DNA from: JAEUSE01 sp964648985
GTDB taxonomy: Bacteria; Patescibacteriota; Doudnabacteria; UBA920
Direction: 5' to 3'
DNA length: 64,000 nucleotides
Assembly: GCA_964648985.1 (NCBI GenBank)
Contig: CAZYMS010000004.1
Span: 13,246 to 77,245, forward strand
Every line of letters starts with the position of its first letter. Positions within the stretch are counted from its first letter, which is position 1. Below, one piece after another: positions 8,571 through 15,885 of this stretch. Below the pieces are notes generated by a model that saw nothing but the letters and a program-made list of their open reading frames with translations, did no database searches and was not told the origin of the DNA. The position numbers and the translations under genes are program-made.

Positions 8571-9434
8571 ATGAAGCGAAGATTTTTAACTACGGCAGAC
8601 ATACAAACTATTTTAACCAATTTTCGCGTTGGCACTTTGGTGCGCAGACATTACATAGACGGTACCATTGAGAACCAGAACTATAAAATAGTAACTACCA
8701 AAGGAGTCTACCTTTTAAAAGTATTTGGGGATGCGCACGTGCCGGCAAAGGATATTGTGTTCCAGAACAACTTTATGACTTACTTGCGGGTGCAGCGGCT
8801 TAAAGTCCCTAAAGTTATTCCTACTCAAAGTTCGGAAACAGTTATAGAGTATGCCGGTAAGCCGGTGTCTGTATACCAATTTGTAGAAGGTGCGCACATA
8901 ACAAAGTTTACTAAGCAGATAGTTACAAGCTTGGCCAAAGAAATAGCCAAGCTGCACACGGTGCTATTAAACTATAAGTTACCCAAAGAACACCAGAACA
9001 CTTACTACTCAGTTAAGGCGCAAGGTTTTGTAAAAGGCAAAAAGCTCCGGTCGACATTACTCCACGGTGACTTGGGCACGGACAACATACTCATGCGTGG
9101 GAGTAGGGTAACCGCCATTATAGACTTTAACAACCTACACTGGAGCTACCTTATAAACGACCTAGCCACCTTTGCCTTGGTGTTTCTCAGTAAACAAAAC
9201 CTTAAGTACATTCCCATGTTTTTTGCTGAGTACCAGAAGTACCTCAAGCTGACCCAAGACGAAAAGGCTAGTCTGCAGTTTTTTATGACCGAACACACCA
9301 AAGGCGTACTCCGCTGGCTTGAACAACAACTCAAGCAAAAACGCGGCAAACAACTCACATACGTAAAAAAGACAAAAATAGCCTACACAAAGAAGTTAGC
9401 GCTGCTTAAACAGAATCGAATTACGATAATATAA
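8571..9434 (+). CDS. APH/homoserine-kinase-II-like phosphotransferase
   Basis: 287 aa of the aminoglycoside phosphotransferase (APH)/ThrB-II kinase-like fold. N-lobe: NYKIVTTKGVYLLKVF supplies the ATP-binding Lys. C-lobe: LLHGDLGTDNIL is the catalytic loop (HxDxxxxN) and AIIDFNN the metal-binding Asp. Such enzymes phosphorylate small hydroxyl substrates (homoserine, choline, sugars, antibiotics); the substrate cannot be told from sequence. The C-terminus is unusually basic (KQKRGKQLTYVKKTKIAYTK). It starts 13 nt after the CPBP gene, so the two may share a transcript. Confidence 0.8.
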   Translation: MKRRFLTTADIQTILTNFRVGTLVRRHYIDGTIENQNYKIVTTKGVYLLKVFGDAHVPAKDIVFQNNFMTYLRVQRLKVPKVIPTQSSETVIEYAGKPVSVYQFVEGAHITKFTKQIVTSLAKEIAKLHTVLLNYKLPKEHQNTYYSVKAQGFVKGKKLRSTLLHGDLGTDNILMRGSRVTAIIDFNNLHWSYLINDLATFALVFLSKQNLKYIPMFFAEYQKYLKLTQDEKASLQFFMTEHTKGVLRWLEQQLKQKRGKQLTYVKKTKIAYTKKLALLKQNRITII

Positions 9435-9446
9435 AAACTATACGAT

Positions 9447-9484
9447 AAAAGCCGTCGCTATAGTTATCTGTGCGATGGCTTTTT
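9447..9484. terminator. Bidirectional terminator between convergent genes
   Basis: AAAAGCCGTCGC pairs with GCGATGGCTTTT (one G-U), flanked by A and T runs. It serves the kinase gene on the plus strand and the convergent gene at 9500-10684 on the minus strand. Confidence 0.75.
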
Positions 9485-9499
9485 AAGTGTCTCCGCAAA

Positions 9500-10684
9500 C
9501 TATATGTTGCGTAACCAGTTTCTCACTTTCCATCTAAAAGTATCCTGTTCAGCTAGCATGGTTTCAAGGCTATGTTTGCGTAGGATTTCAGAGACTTCAA
9601 ATATCTTTAATTTTACCTCTGGGATTTCCTTGGTTATTGTAGCCAATAGTACTGAATATCTATCGCCATTAGTCCGTTTAAATTGTGATTTAAAATTTTC
9701 AAATTGAGCAGCTCTTTCTTGACCAGTTTTTGTGATGTGTTTTACTATTTTCTCAACTTCATCAGGCAACTGAGCTTCTATTGCCTGGATTTGCAATTCA
9801 ATCTCAGGCCGTGCTTCAGCTGGCGCTCTTTTAATCTTTGCCCTCAAACTTGCAATTTCGTCTGCATATTTAACTTGTAGCTGTCGAGCCTTGTCGCAAA
9901 GTAATTCTGTAAAATGAAGATACGTTTCCGCTGTAGATTCGGTGTTGGTAATGCAGGCATATTCCGCTACGGCATCCGAACCGCCTGCTTGTATGTGCTG
10001 TGCTTCCTCCACCCGTTCACTTAAACGACTAAATTCGCTCTGCGGCTTTAAGTCTTTGCCTAAACGTTCGAGTGCAACCACCCTGCCGTCGTGTTGCTTT
10101 TCTAGGCGCACCCAACCGTCGTCTGTTTTACAAACTACTTCATTTATATTATTCTGAGCGGCATCGCTATAGCCAAGCCCTATGGCAATAGGCTCCTCAA
10201 ATTCTTGTTTGCCCCAATATACATCCGCTGCGGCAATGAGTTGATTGTTCTTGTGTATGCGACGAAAGCCATCCATCTTTTTGATTTGGTTTTTATCATA
10301 AACCAAGCCAACGGGGCCACCGGCTTGCATATCCCGTTTCACTGCGCTAGCATCTTCCCGCTTGGGCAGTACAGTTACATGCATGTCAGTAAAGGTTAAC
10401 TCCCCATATACATGCTGTTCAACTTCTCGGCTTGCTTCGCTTTCCAGGAATAGTTTATCAGCTGATATTTTTACTCCCCAAGACTGCAAGTATTCTGCTC
10501 GCTTGGTAGCAATGTTATTGCCTGCGGTGGCAACTTCCTTTGTTACTTCCTGCCAGTGGGATTCGCCCAATCTATTGAGTTTGGTATAGTACGCATCGTT
10601 GGATGCCGACATGGCGAGCTGGCTTTGCTCCCTGCCCAAACTCGTTTCTGCCGGGCGTTGGCCTTCAATGTTTCTTTGGGTCAT
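9500..10684 (-). CDS. Hypothetical protein, coiled-coil rich
   Basis: 394 aa from ATG 10684 (MTQRNIEG), chosen because a TATACT-type -10 lies ~20 nt upstream and the longer frame has no support. I do not recognise the family. The protein is soluble, with no signal peptide. Residues ~1-210 look globular (for example HVTVLPKREDA, VWRLEK-type strands) and the C-terminal half is long charged helices (DEIASLRAKIKRAPAEARPEIE). The RT cassette lies divergently upstream, but 0.75 kb separates them and no functional link is shown. Confidence 0.7.
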   Translation of the reverse strand: MTQRNIEGQRPAETSLGREQSQLAMSASNDAYYTKLNRLGESHWQEVTKEVATAGNNIATKRAEYLQSWGVKISADKLFLESEASREVEQHVYGELTFTDMHVTVLPKREDASAVKRDMQAGGPVGLVYDKNQIKKMDGFRRIHKNNQLIAAADVYWGKQEFEEPIAIGLGYSDAAQNNINEVVCKTDDGWVRLEKQHDGRVVALERLGKDLKPQSEFSRLSERVEEAQHIQAGGSDAVAEYACITNTESTAETYLHFTELLCDKARQLQVKYADEIASLRAKIKRAPAEARPEIELQIQAIEAQLPDEVEKIVKHITKTGQERAAQFENFKSQFKRTNGDRYSVLLATITKEIPEVKLKIFEVSEILRKHSLETMLAEQDTFRWKVRNWLRNI

Positions 10685-10750
10685 ATATAATCTTTTAAGA
10701 TAAGTATAATACAAACTGGCCTAAAACTCCCGCTTTGCCGTCGTGATGGT

Positions 10751-10782
10751 CACCTTCGCGACCGCTTTTTATACCGAGGGTG
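10751..10782. other. Hairpin upstream of the 394-aa gene
   Basis: CACCTTCG pairs with CGAGGGTG across a 16-nt AT-rich loop. It could be a terminator of antisense transcription or part of the 5' region of the minus-strand gene. No more can be said. Confidence 0.3.
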
Positions 10783-10934
10783 AGTGGCTGGAGTTTAATT
10801 AGAATTTATTACTTAAATAAAACTAATTCGTTACTTATCCACAATCATATTCTTGCCTAACCTTTACAAAAAGTATAGGCTTATTGGGTAGTTCTTTGAA
10901 AATCAAGCTAGAATAATAACGGTCAATAATATTT

Positions 10935-11430
10935 CGAATTTTCTAGATATCCGACAGTGATATCTCCCCTTCCAGTCTCGAACTACTTTTAAGACTGACA
11001 AGGTTCTCACACACCCGCACGCCCAATTCTCCGCGTTCAAAAGAGAAGTCCAAGAATGCCGCCCTGTAGTACCTGGGCGATTGGCGAATGGAGTGGTTGA
11101 AGTAGAGCAAGCGAGTAGTAAATTAGACATTCAACGTTCGCTTCGCTCGCGACTACTTAGTAGCTAACGGTTACTTTAGTTCTATACGGAAAGTTATATC
11201 GAAATTTTAACCGTTAGAAGCTTAAGTAGTTGTTTAGGTCGTAAATTTACAAATGTAGTTAATCCAACTCATAATTTATGGAACATCCAACTTCTCATCC
11301 TTTCAGTCTTAGCTTGAACTTTCCGTATTTATGGGCGGTTATACGTTATGGAACGATTGTTGCGAATTATCCTGCTAATATTGCAGATTATTCGTTTGCT
11401 AATCGATATAATGTACTAGCCGCCCTTTAG
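10935..11430 (+). ncRNA. Candidate structured non-coding RNA of the RT cassette
   Basis: This 0.5-kb region has no credible ORF but is dense in inverted repeats. Short hairpins: AGATATC/GATATCT (10943-10963), CAGTCT/AGACTG (10973-10997), CGCCC/GGGCG (11060-11079). A long interrupted stem follows: CGACTACTTA (11150-11159) with TAAGTAGTTG (11223-11232), and inside it CTAACGGTTA (11164-11173) with TAACCGTTAG (11208-11217). The loop of that stem carries ATACGGAAAGTT, perfectly complementary over 12 nt to 11317-11328. A final GC stem GGGCGGTTA/TAGCCGCCC spans 11333-11425. Small hairpins followed by one long hairpin upstream of an RT resemble a retron msr-msd; boundaries and strand are inferred. 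Confidence 0.5.
11386..11412 (+). promoter_or_regulatory. Promoter and candidate operator of the XRE-RT pair
   Basis: TATAAT at 11407-11412 lies 25 nt before the XRE start. Just upstream is the inverted repeat GATTA-N9-TAATC (11386-11404), and the 7-mer TGCTAAT occurs twice (11372 and 11397). A small XRE protein encoded directly downstream commonly binds such a site and represses its own operon. Confidence 0.45.
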
Positions 11431-11436
11431 TTATTT

Positions 11437-11778
11437 ATGTACACTTTTCCAATATTATTAAAAAAAATAAGAGAAGAAAGCGGCCTGTCCCAGAAGCAAT
11501 TGGCTGATGTTTTGGATGTATCTGAAATACTTGTCACTTTGATCGAAACCGATAAGAAAGAGCCCTCTCGGAAGTTTATTAATAAGCTCGCTAGTAAACT
11601 AGAGGTAAGCCCTAGTTCTATAACTCCATTTATGATTGATGTTGCCGAAGAGAGTAATTTGTCTTTAATAGAAAGAAAATTATTCAATGTCGCATCAAAA
11701 ATTCAAGAGTATTTGATATCAAAGAAGTCTCATAATTTAAATAAATATATAAAAAATGGTTATGCTCCCGAAGATTAA
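11437..11778 (+). CDS. XRE-family HTH regulator of the RT cassette
   Basis: 113 aa. Residues 5-62 form a Cro/C1-type helix-turn-helix (IREESGLSQKQLADVLDVSE..VTLIETDKKEPS). The C-terminal ~50 residues are a helical tail (LIERKLFNVASKIQEYLISKK), possibly for dimerisation or RT contact. It overlaps the RT gene by 17-23 nt, so translation is probably coupled. In retron operons an accessory or effector ORF frequently lies between the ncRNA and the RT; here that position is taken by this regulator-like protein. Whether it is a repressor, an antitoxin-like partner or part of an RT complex is open. Confidence 0.8.
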   Translation: MYTFPILLKKIREESGLSQKQLADVLDVSEILVTLIETDKKEPSRKFINKLASKLEVSPSSITPFMIDVAEESNLSLIERKLFNVASKIQEYLISKKSHNLNKYIKNGYAPED

Positions 11779-12736
11779 TATCCGAAGCATTGCCGAGCTA
11801 TCCCGCCGTTTGTCTGACAAGTCGCTGCCTAGACAGAGGGCGCTGGCGCTCATTCAGGATGTCCTGGCCAATCAGTTCAGACTTTGGAAAGATTCAAAAG
11901 CATCAGATGCGTCTAAAAGAAAGTTTGTCCGCAATGCTAAGCGAACAAAGTTGGGTAACTTATTGCATCTCATTGACCATAAGGTTCTTGCTGTGCACGA
12001 TAAAGAATTACCAGGATTTATATTTGGTGGGGTTACATCAAAAAGTCATTTGGATGCCGCTTTTGCTTTAATGGGCAATAGTAGAAAAAGAACATTATTA
12101 GCTCTAGATATCAGTACTTTTTTTGAAAATGTTGATGCTGCAAGCGTTACCAACTTTTTTTGTAAAGCAGGGTGCTCTCTAAAGTTGGCTGAACAGTTGA
12201 GTAATGTCTGCTGCGTGCCAGAGGGTCCAAAAGATAATCCTAGTCCTTTCAGGACACTGGCTCGTGGTTTTGCAACTTCCACTCGTCTGGCGACTTGGGT
12301 CAATATAGGTACTTTTAAGAAGTTAGAGTTGCTAGTGAGAAATAGGCTCCGAAGATTTGACCCTAGAATCGCCATCTTTGTGGATGATATAGGTATTACC
12401 GCAAGTAATGTGCCAAAAGCAAAGATGGTGTCCTTAGGCCTAGAGATACAGAAGCTATTGGCAACTTTTGATAATAATCAACCTCTCCCCCTTAACGCTA
12501 AGAAGAGCAAAGTTCTTACATGGGAAGAGGGTATGGAACACTTGGGTGTTCGTCTTGGGAAAGGCGGTTTGTCCCCAGGCAGAAAATCTCAGATAAAATA
12601 CGCAAAGCTTTTGAACGAGATAGGAAAAACTAACAATAACTTTCAAAGAAGGAAGTTATTGCAAAAGAAAAAGGGGCATACACGATATAGGCGGTTTATT
12701 AGGCAGAGTAATGTAGCGCGTACCACATCTGTATAA
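11756..12736 (+). CDS. Reverse transcriptase, retron-like or unclassified group
   Basis: 326 aa (or 324 from ATG 11762), close to typical retron RT size. Palm motifs appear in order: LALDISTFFENVD (motif with first catalytic Asp), VPEG...ARGFATSTRLATW (equivalent of the QGxxxSP region), AIFVDDIGI (the YxDD box, here FVDD, Asp at about 210-211), LNAKKSKVLTW (Lys motif) and MEHLGVRLGKGGLSP (motif after the active site). The C-terminus is strongly basic (KKKGHTRYRRFIRQ). No maturase, endonuclease or integrase domain is fused. FVDD instead of YADD and RGFATST instead of QGxPTSP set it apart from classic retron, DGR and group II intron RTs. It follows an XRE gene and a structured intergenic region. 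Confidence 0.85.
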   Translation: MVMLPKINIRSIAELSRRLSDKSLPRQRALALIQDVLANQFRLWKDSKASDASKRKFVRNAKRTKLGNLLHLIDHKVLAVHDKELPGFIFGGVTSKSHLDAAFALMGNSRKRTLLALDISTFFENVDAASVTNFFCKAGCSLKLAEQLSNVCCVPEGPKDNPSPFRTLARGFATSTRLATWVNIGTFKKLELLVRNRLRRFDPRIAIFVDDIGITASNVPKAKMVSLGLEIQKLLATFDNNQPLPLNAKKSKVLTWEEGMEHLGVRLGKGGLSPGRKSQIKYAKLLNEIGKTNNNFQRRKLLQKKKGHTRYRRFIRQSNVARTTSV

Positions 12737-12774
12737 ATAAAAGCAATGAATATATGCTGACTGTTTTTATTTAT
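12733..12774. terminator. AT-rich bidirectional terminator
   Basis: ATAAATAAAA at the RT stop codon pairs with TTTTATTTAT 22 nt downstream. Placed between the convergent RT and DUF4173 genes. Confidence 0.5.
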
Positions 12775-12781
12775 GCTTCTT

Positions 12782-14260
12782 TTAATTTCTTGGCTCTTGC
12801 AGTAATTTCAAAGCGCGAGAGCGGGATAAGTTAAAGGCTTGCCATCGATTGTTTTCGGTTTCAAGTTTAGTTTGTTGACTTGCTAGCCAGCTTCGTAGTT
12901 GTTCTTTATTATCGCCATCGAGCTTATGGTAGAGCTCTACTTTTTGGGTGGTGGCGTCTGGAGAAAGACTTGCTATGTAGTAGGTATCTATTTTCCCAGT
13001 TTTGCTGTATCGTTTTAGATTTGAGTTGGCTATGTAAGCGTCGGGGTTTATGAGGTTCACTACTATTAAGAACGCTGTGCCGGTGAGGAGTGTACCAAAG
13101 GTAAAAAAGTTCTCCGGTTTGGTTTTTATGAACTTTATTGCAAGGAGTATGAACAGTGCAAGTAGGAAAATTACGAACACTGTTACGTAAAATCGTTGTT
13201 CTGTTAGGCTGTAGGCGTCTATATATAGTGAGAGGCGTTTGAAGGCGGAGATAATTACAACTATAACTTCGGTTATGAGTACTAAGGCAGGCACTAAGAA
13301 GTGCTTATTCTTTTTTTCTTCTGTACCCGCAAACTGTTCTGAGGCAAGTAGTACAAACAGCGAGAGTATAGCCACCATGAGTAGTTCCCAAAAACCTCGG
13401 CGGGCGTATTCGGCATAGGTAAAGCCCCAGGTGGTTATGTTGGCTTGGCCCCCAAAGAGGTAGGTAACTTGGAAGCCAATGAAGAGGAAAAAGAGAAGAG
13501 AGATGAGAGACAAGAAAACTAGCACTTCTATGCTGCGGTCAGAATTAATGCTGGATTCCGGTCTTCCCGCACTCGAAGACTCGTTTGTGGAAACCGGAAT
13601 GACAGGGGGGGAGAAGAATATATAGGATAGATAACAAAGTCCAGTCACGAAAGCGAATGCGAGGAGCACAAGGTACTGTATGGAGCGTTCTGAAATATTT
13701 ATATCTATAAAGTTGCTCAGAAATTGCGAAAAAGCTAGGTCTGCTTGGGAAAAGAGCGCACCGAATATTATTAAAATAGGTACGGCCATAACCACGCCTT
13801 TAAGTACGCGAATCCACACGTCTCGGTGTTGTACGTTGCTGTGAATTTGCCCGAGTTTAGAAACGGTAGAAAGACCTCTGCCCAACATGCGGAACGGTAC
13901 GAGCATTGCAAGCAGGAAGTAGTCCCGTACTTTCATAAGAAAAACGGGAGTACCAATTAGTTGGTGGGCGAGCAGTATGAGCAAGCCAAAAGTTGCTACA
14001 ACATTCAGTAAAGTTAAAAATTCATTTGCGCGAATGCCGGGCATGAGACTAAAGAAAGCTATGAGCGCTACTAACCACCACGTTTGTTTGAGAGGTACTT
14101 TCTGGTAGTGCGCAAAGCCGAGTACAGTCCCGAGTAGGATAACCACGAACACAAAAACGGAAATACCAATAAGCTTGCTAAAGAATAAATAGTTAAAAAC
14201 TAGGGCTAGGCCTAAACTTAGGAGAATAATGTAGAGCGCTTTTTTGAGAGTGGGATTCAT
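12782..14260 (-). CDS. DUF4153/DUF4173 family membrane protein
   Basis: 492 aa with about ten to twelve hydrophobic segments. The family signature is visible in VLKGVVMAVPILIIFGALFSQADLAF and in WGFTYAEYARRGFWELLMVA, followed by a further helical pair and a soluble C-terminal tail (~100 aa, GKIDTYYIASLSPDATTQKVEL). The function of DUF4173 proteins is unknown. A loop between TM segments (around residues 220-240) contains an in-frame palindromic repeat (13553-13604), described separately. Downstream neighbours are a REP element and the XRE/DUF2975 pair, transcribed in the same direction. Confidence 0.8.
   Translation of the reverse strand: MNPTLKKALYIILLSLGLALVFNYLFFSKLIGISVFVFVVILLGTVLGFAHYQKVPLKQTWWLVALIAFFSLMPGIRANEFLTLLNVVATFGLLILLAHQLIGTPVFLMKVRDYFLLAMLVPFRMLGRGLSTVSKLGQIHSNVQHRDVWIRVLKGVVMAVPILIIFGALFSQADLAFSQFLSNFIDINISERSIQYLVLLAFAFVTGLCYLSYIFFSPPVIPVSTNESSSAGRPESSINSDRSIEVLVFLSLISLLFFLFIGFQVTYLFGGQANITTWGFTYAEYARRGFWELLMVAILSLFVLLASEQFAGTEEKKNKHFLVPALVLITEVIVVIISAFKRLSLYIDAYSLTEQRFYVTVFVIFLLALFILLAIKFIKTKPENFFTFGTLLTGTAFLIVVNLINPDAYIANSNLKRYSKTGKIDTYYIASLSPDATTQKVELYHKLDGDNKEQLRSWLASQQTKLETENNRWQAFNLSRSRALKLLQEPRN
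13553..13604. repeat. Palindromic repeat inside the DUF4173 coding region
   Basis: GGATTCCGGT at 13553 is mirrored by ACCGGAATGACA ending at 13604, with an inner stem GTCTTC/GAAGAC. The ends GGATTCC...GGAATGACA are the form seen in widespread intergenic palindromic repeats. Here it is in frame and encodes a Ser/Glu-rich loop (ESSSAGRPESSINS). Confidence 0.55.
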
Positions 14261-14289
14261 GGTATTCGTAGATTAATTCAATTGTCTTC

Positions 14290-14383
14290 GTCATTGCGAG
14301 GAGCGAGTCCTCGAGTGACGCGGCAATCCATATTATTCATGAGAAAGCGAGATTGCTTCGTCGCAAAGCCTTCTCGCAATGAC
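14290..14383. repeat. REP-like palindromic element (GTCATTGCGAG family)
   Basis: A 94-bp palindromic element bounded by perfect 11-bp inverted repeats GTCATTGCGAG / CTCGCAATGAC with inner arms GCAATC / GATTGC. The GTCATTGCGAGGAGC-type palindrome occurs in many unrelated bacterial genomes as a non-coding repeat. It lies between the DUF4173 start and the XRE stop. Confidence 0.8.
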
Positions 14384-14397
14384 AGAGGAGAATGAGA

Positions 14398-14598
14398 TCA
14401 TTCTTTATATTCCAGAATATCGCCCGGTTGGCAGTCCAAAGCTTCGCATATTGCCTCTAAGGTAGAGAAGCGGATGGCTTTGGCTTTGCCGTTTTTGAGT
14501 ATGGAAATGTTGGCCATGGTAATGCCGACTTTCTCGGTGAGCTCGGTTACGCTCATTTTTCGTTTGGCTAACATAACGTCTAGGTTGATAATTATCAT
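14398..14598 (-). CDS. XRE (YozG-like) HTH regulator paired with DUF2975
   Basis: 66 aa, essentially one Cro/C1-type HTH: MLAKRKMSVTELTEKVGITM, ISILKNGKAKAIRFSTLEAI, ALDCQPGDILEY. This compact class normally sits directly behind a DUF2975 membrane-protein gene, often overlapping it, and is thought to regulate the pair. Here the partner (14786-15265) is separated by 187 bp filled by a MITE-like element whose edge lies 10 bp from this ATG. The sequence TATAAATT directly before the ATG may now provide its own -10. Confidence 0.85.
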   Translation of the reverse strand: MIIINLDVMLAKRKMSVTELTEKVGITMANISILKNGKAKAIRFSTLEAICEALDCQPGDILEYKE

Positions 14599-14607
14599 AA
14601 ATTTATA

Positions 14608-14769
14608 GGACTTCCGCGCTTCAATCTATTAAAGGATTAATATTGATTTGAAGCCACAGGGGTTTGCCCAATTACTTCCTTATTTTACTGCGGTGGTTCT
14701 CACCGTAGTGTAACTACGCCTCCAACCATCCTCGCAAAATGCGTCGTACTTGGCCAAACGCGGAAGTCC
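14608..14769. mobile_element. MITE-like element with 11-bp terminal inverted repeats
   Basis: A 162-bp non-coding insert bounded by perfect inverted repeats GGACTTCCGCG (14608-14618) and CGCGGAAGTCC (14759-14769). The core is a nested palindrome: GGTT (14695) with AACC (14724), GTAGT (14705) with ACTAC (14713), and outer TGCG/CGCA arms. It interrupts a gene pair that is normally contiguous. No ORF, and no clear target-site duplication. Confidence 0.6.
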
Positions 14770-14785
14770 CAGGTTAAGAAGTTGA

Positions 14786-15265
14786 TTAAACGGTTAAGTC
14801 GTTTTCGGATTTTAGGTCCACCGCTTTTTGTAATAGGTTTTCGAACAAGGCGGCGGCTGTAGCGGTTACGACGGTGGTAAAAATTAATATTAGTCCTATA
14901 GCAACGCCTCCGGCAATGTCATCCTCGGGTCTGGCTAAAACTAGGTAAGCTTCTGCACCCACTATAAAACCAATAAACGTGAGTGCGCAGTATTTTATAG
15001 TGCGGAACGCATTTACTGTTGCCTGGGAGAATGACTTATTTTGCCGTACGTACCCGAGTATCTTGAAAGCCTTGTACAGTGCTACAAAGAAGCAGATAAA
15101 TGCTACATATATGTATGCTAAAAACGGGTCTTTAAAGTACACTTCAAAGTTGGTAGCATGTGTATTTCTACCCTCTAAGTGAGGCTCCCATAAAAGAAGG
15201 GCAAGAGTGCCAATGCCAATTAGGATAGTTACAATTTGTAGAAATATAGTTGAGCCTCGTTTCAT
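14786..15265 (-). CDS. DUF2975 family membrane protein
   Basis: 159 aa with four TM helices (IFLQIVTILIGIGTLALLLW; LAYIYVAFICFFVALYKAF; YCALTFIGFIVGAEAYLVLA; AIGLILIFTTVVTATAAALF). The layout, the short cytosolic FKILGYVRQNKSFSQATVNA linker between helices 2 and 3 and the LFENLLQKAV end are typical of DUF2975. Function unknown. These genes usually form an operon with a YozG-like XRE gene, which follows here at 14398-14598. A promoter with TTGACA and an overlapping palindrome lies upstream. Confidence 0.85.
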   Translation of the reverse strand: MKRGSTIFLQIVTILIGIGTLALLLWEPHLEGRNTHATNFEVYFKDPFLAYIYVAFICFFVALYKAFKILGYVRQNKSFSQATVNAFRTIKYCALTFIGFIVGAEAYLVLARPEDDIAGGVAIGLILIFTTVVTATAAALFENLLQKAVDLKSENDLTV

Positions 15266-15292
15266 AAAATATGCTTGTTTATTGATACATAT

Positions 15293-15325
15293 ATAGTAGT
15301 CTACTATTTATCGTTTGTCAATATA
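15293..15325 (-). promoter_or_regulatory. Promoter and palindromic operator of DUF2975-XRE unit
   Basis: On the minus strand TTGACA is followed after 17 nt by TACTAT. A perfect palindrome ATAGTAG-T-CTACTAT (15293-15307) covers the -10 region. It is a good candidate binding site for the XRE protein encoded downstream. Confidence 0.55.
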
Positions 15326-15377
15326 TGATTATTGATATGCAATTGATTTGTTCATAAATGTAACCATTTTTTAAATC

Positions 15378-15412
15378 AAAAACCACCCAGAAAAAGTTCG
15401 TGGGTGGTTTTT
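15378..15412 (-). terminator. Intrinsic terminator behind the 56-aa gene
   Basis: Perfect 12-bp stem AAAAACCACCCA / TGGGTGGTTTTT with an 11-nt loop. It lies just beyond the stop of the small minus-strand gene at 15432. Confidence 0.8.
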
Positions 15413-15431
15413 GGTGCTGTGCCTGCGGTAG

Positions 15432-15602
15432 CTAGTGAACAATACCGGCTAGGTGCAGGATCCAAACACACAGACTGAGCTCAACAAAGAAAAGGCCAAG
15501 GCCAACTGGGCTGCCCCAGGAAAACCATGAGCCCCAGGAGCGCCAGTTTGCCATGGGCCAGTTTTCTTCGTTGTGCTTCTTGTGTTGCTCGCTTATATCC
15601 AT
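15432..15602 (-). CDS. Small single-TM membrane protein (56 aa)
   Basis: A frame too short for usual gene finding but coding in appearance. N-terminus MDISEQHKKHNEENW is charged, followed by a Trp/Ser-rich segment (MANWRSWGSWFSWGSPVG) and one TM helix (LGLFFVELSLCVWILHLAG). A TATTAT box abuts the ATG on the minus strand and a strong terminator follows the stop, so the gene has its own transcription unit. Tiny Trp-rich membrane proteins like this are frequent but uncharacterised in Patescibacteria. The C-terminal LHLAGIV pattern resembles LHTTGLL in the degraded ORF at 40327-40468. Confidence 0.6.
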   Translation of the reverse strand: MDISEQHKKHNEENWPMANWRSWGSWFSWGSPVGLGLFFVELSLCVWILHLAGIVH

Positions 15603-15885
15603 ATAATAAGAGTCTTAATGTCGAATGTCGTCAGGTCTATCACGTCTCCAGGCATGATAGACTTTATAAACTTTCGACGTTTGACGTTTTTGTTCGACCT
15701 TTGGATAACCCAAAGGAATGGGCGGACGCGGCCTTTGTAAATCAGGGCTGGTGATTTGAGGTTTGTATAGCGCCACTTATACCGTGCGGCAATTATAGCA
15801 AATATCTGTCTTGCCGGATATAAGTGGGCAGGCATTTAGTTTTCTGCTACTATTTATACACACTAAACAGTAATTAAACATATAT
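15603..15885. other. Intergenic region with one hairpin
   Basis: No convincing gene. GTCTATC (15633) is mirrored by GATAGAC (15655), a 7-bp stem with a 15-nt loop. The end of the region supplies the TA-rich promoter of the VOC gene at 15886. Confidence 0.4.

Noticed and set aside
10903..11130. 75-codon minus-strand ORF in the RT upstream region
   Set aside because: Composition and lack of start signals suggest a chance frame over structured non-coding sequence.
11756..12736. Diversity-generating retroelement
   Set aside because: No template/variable repeat pair with A-specific differences seen near the RT, and the DGR motif (xGxxxSQ) is missing. The giant protein's repeats are not an obvious target.
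14786..15265. Toxin-antitoxin pair for DUF2975 plus XRE
   Set aside because: DUF2975 is a four-TM protein with a conserved regulator neighbour and no toxin features; there is no sequence support for a TA role.
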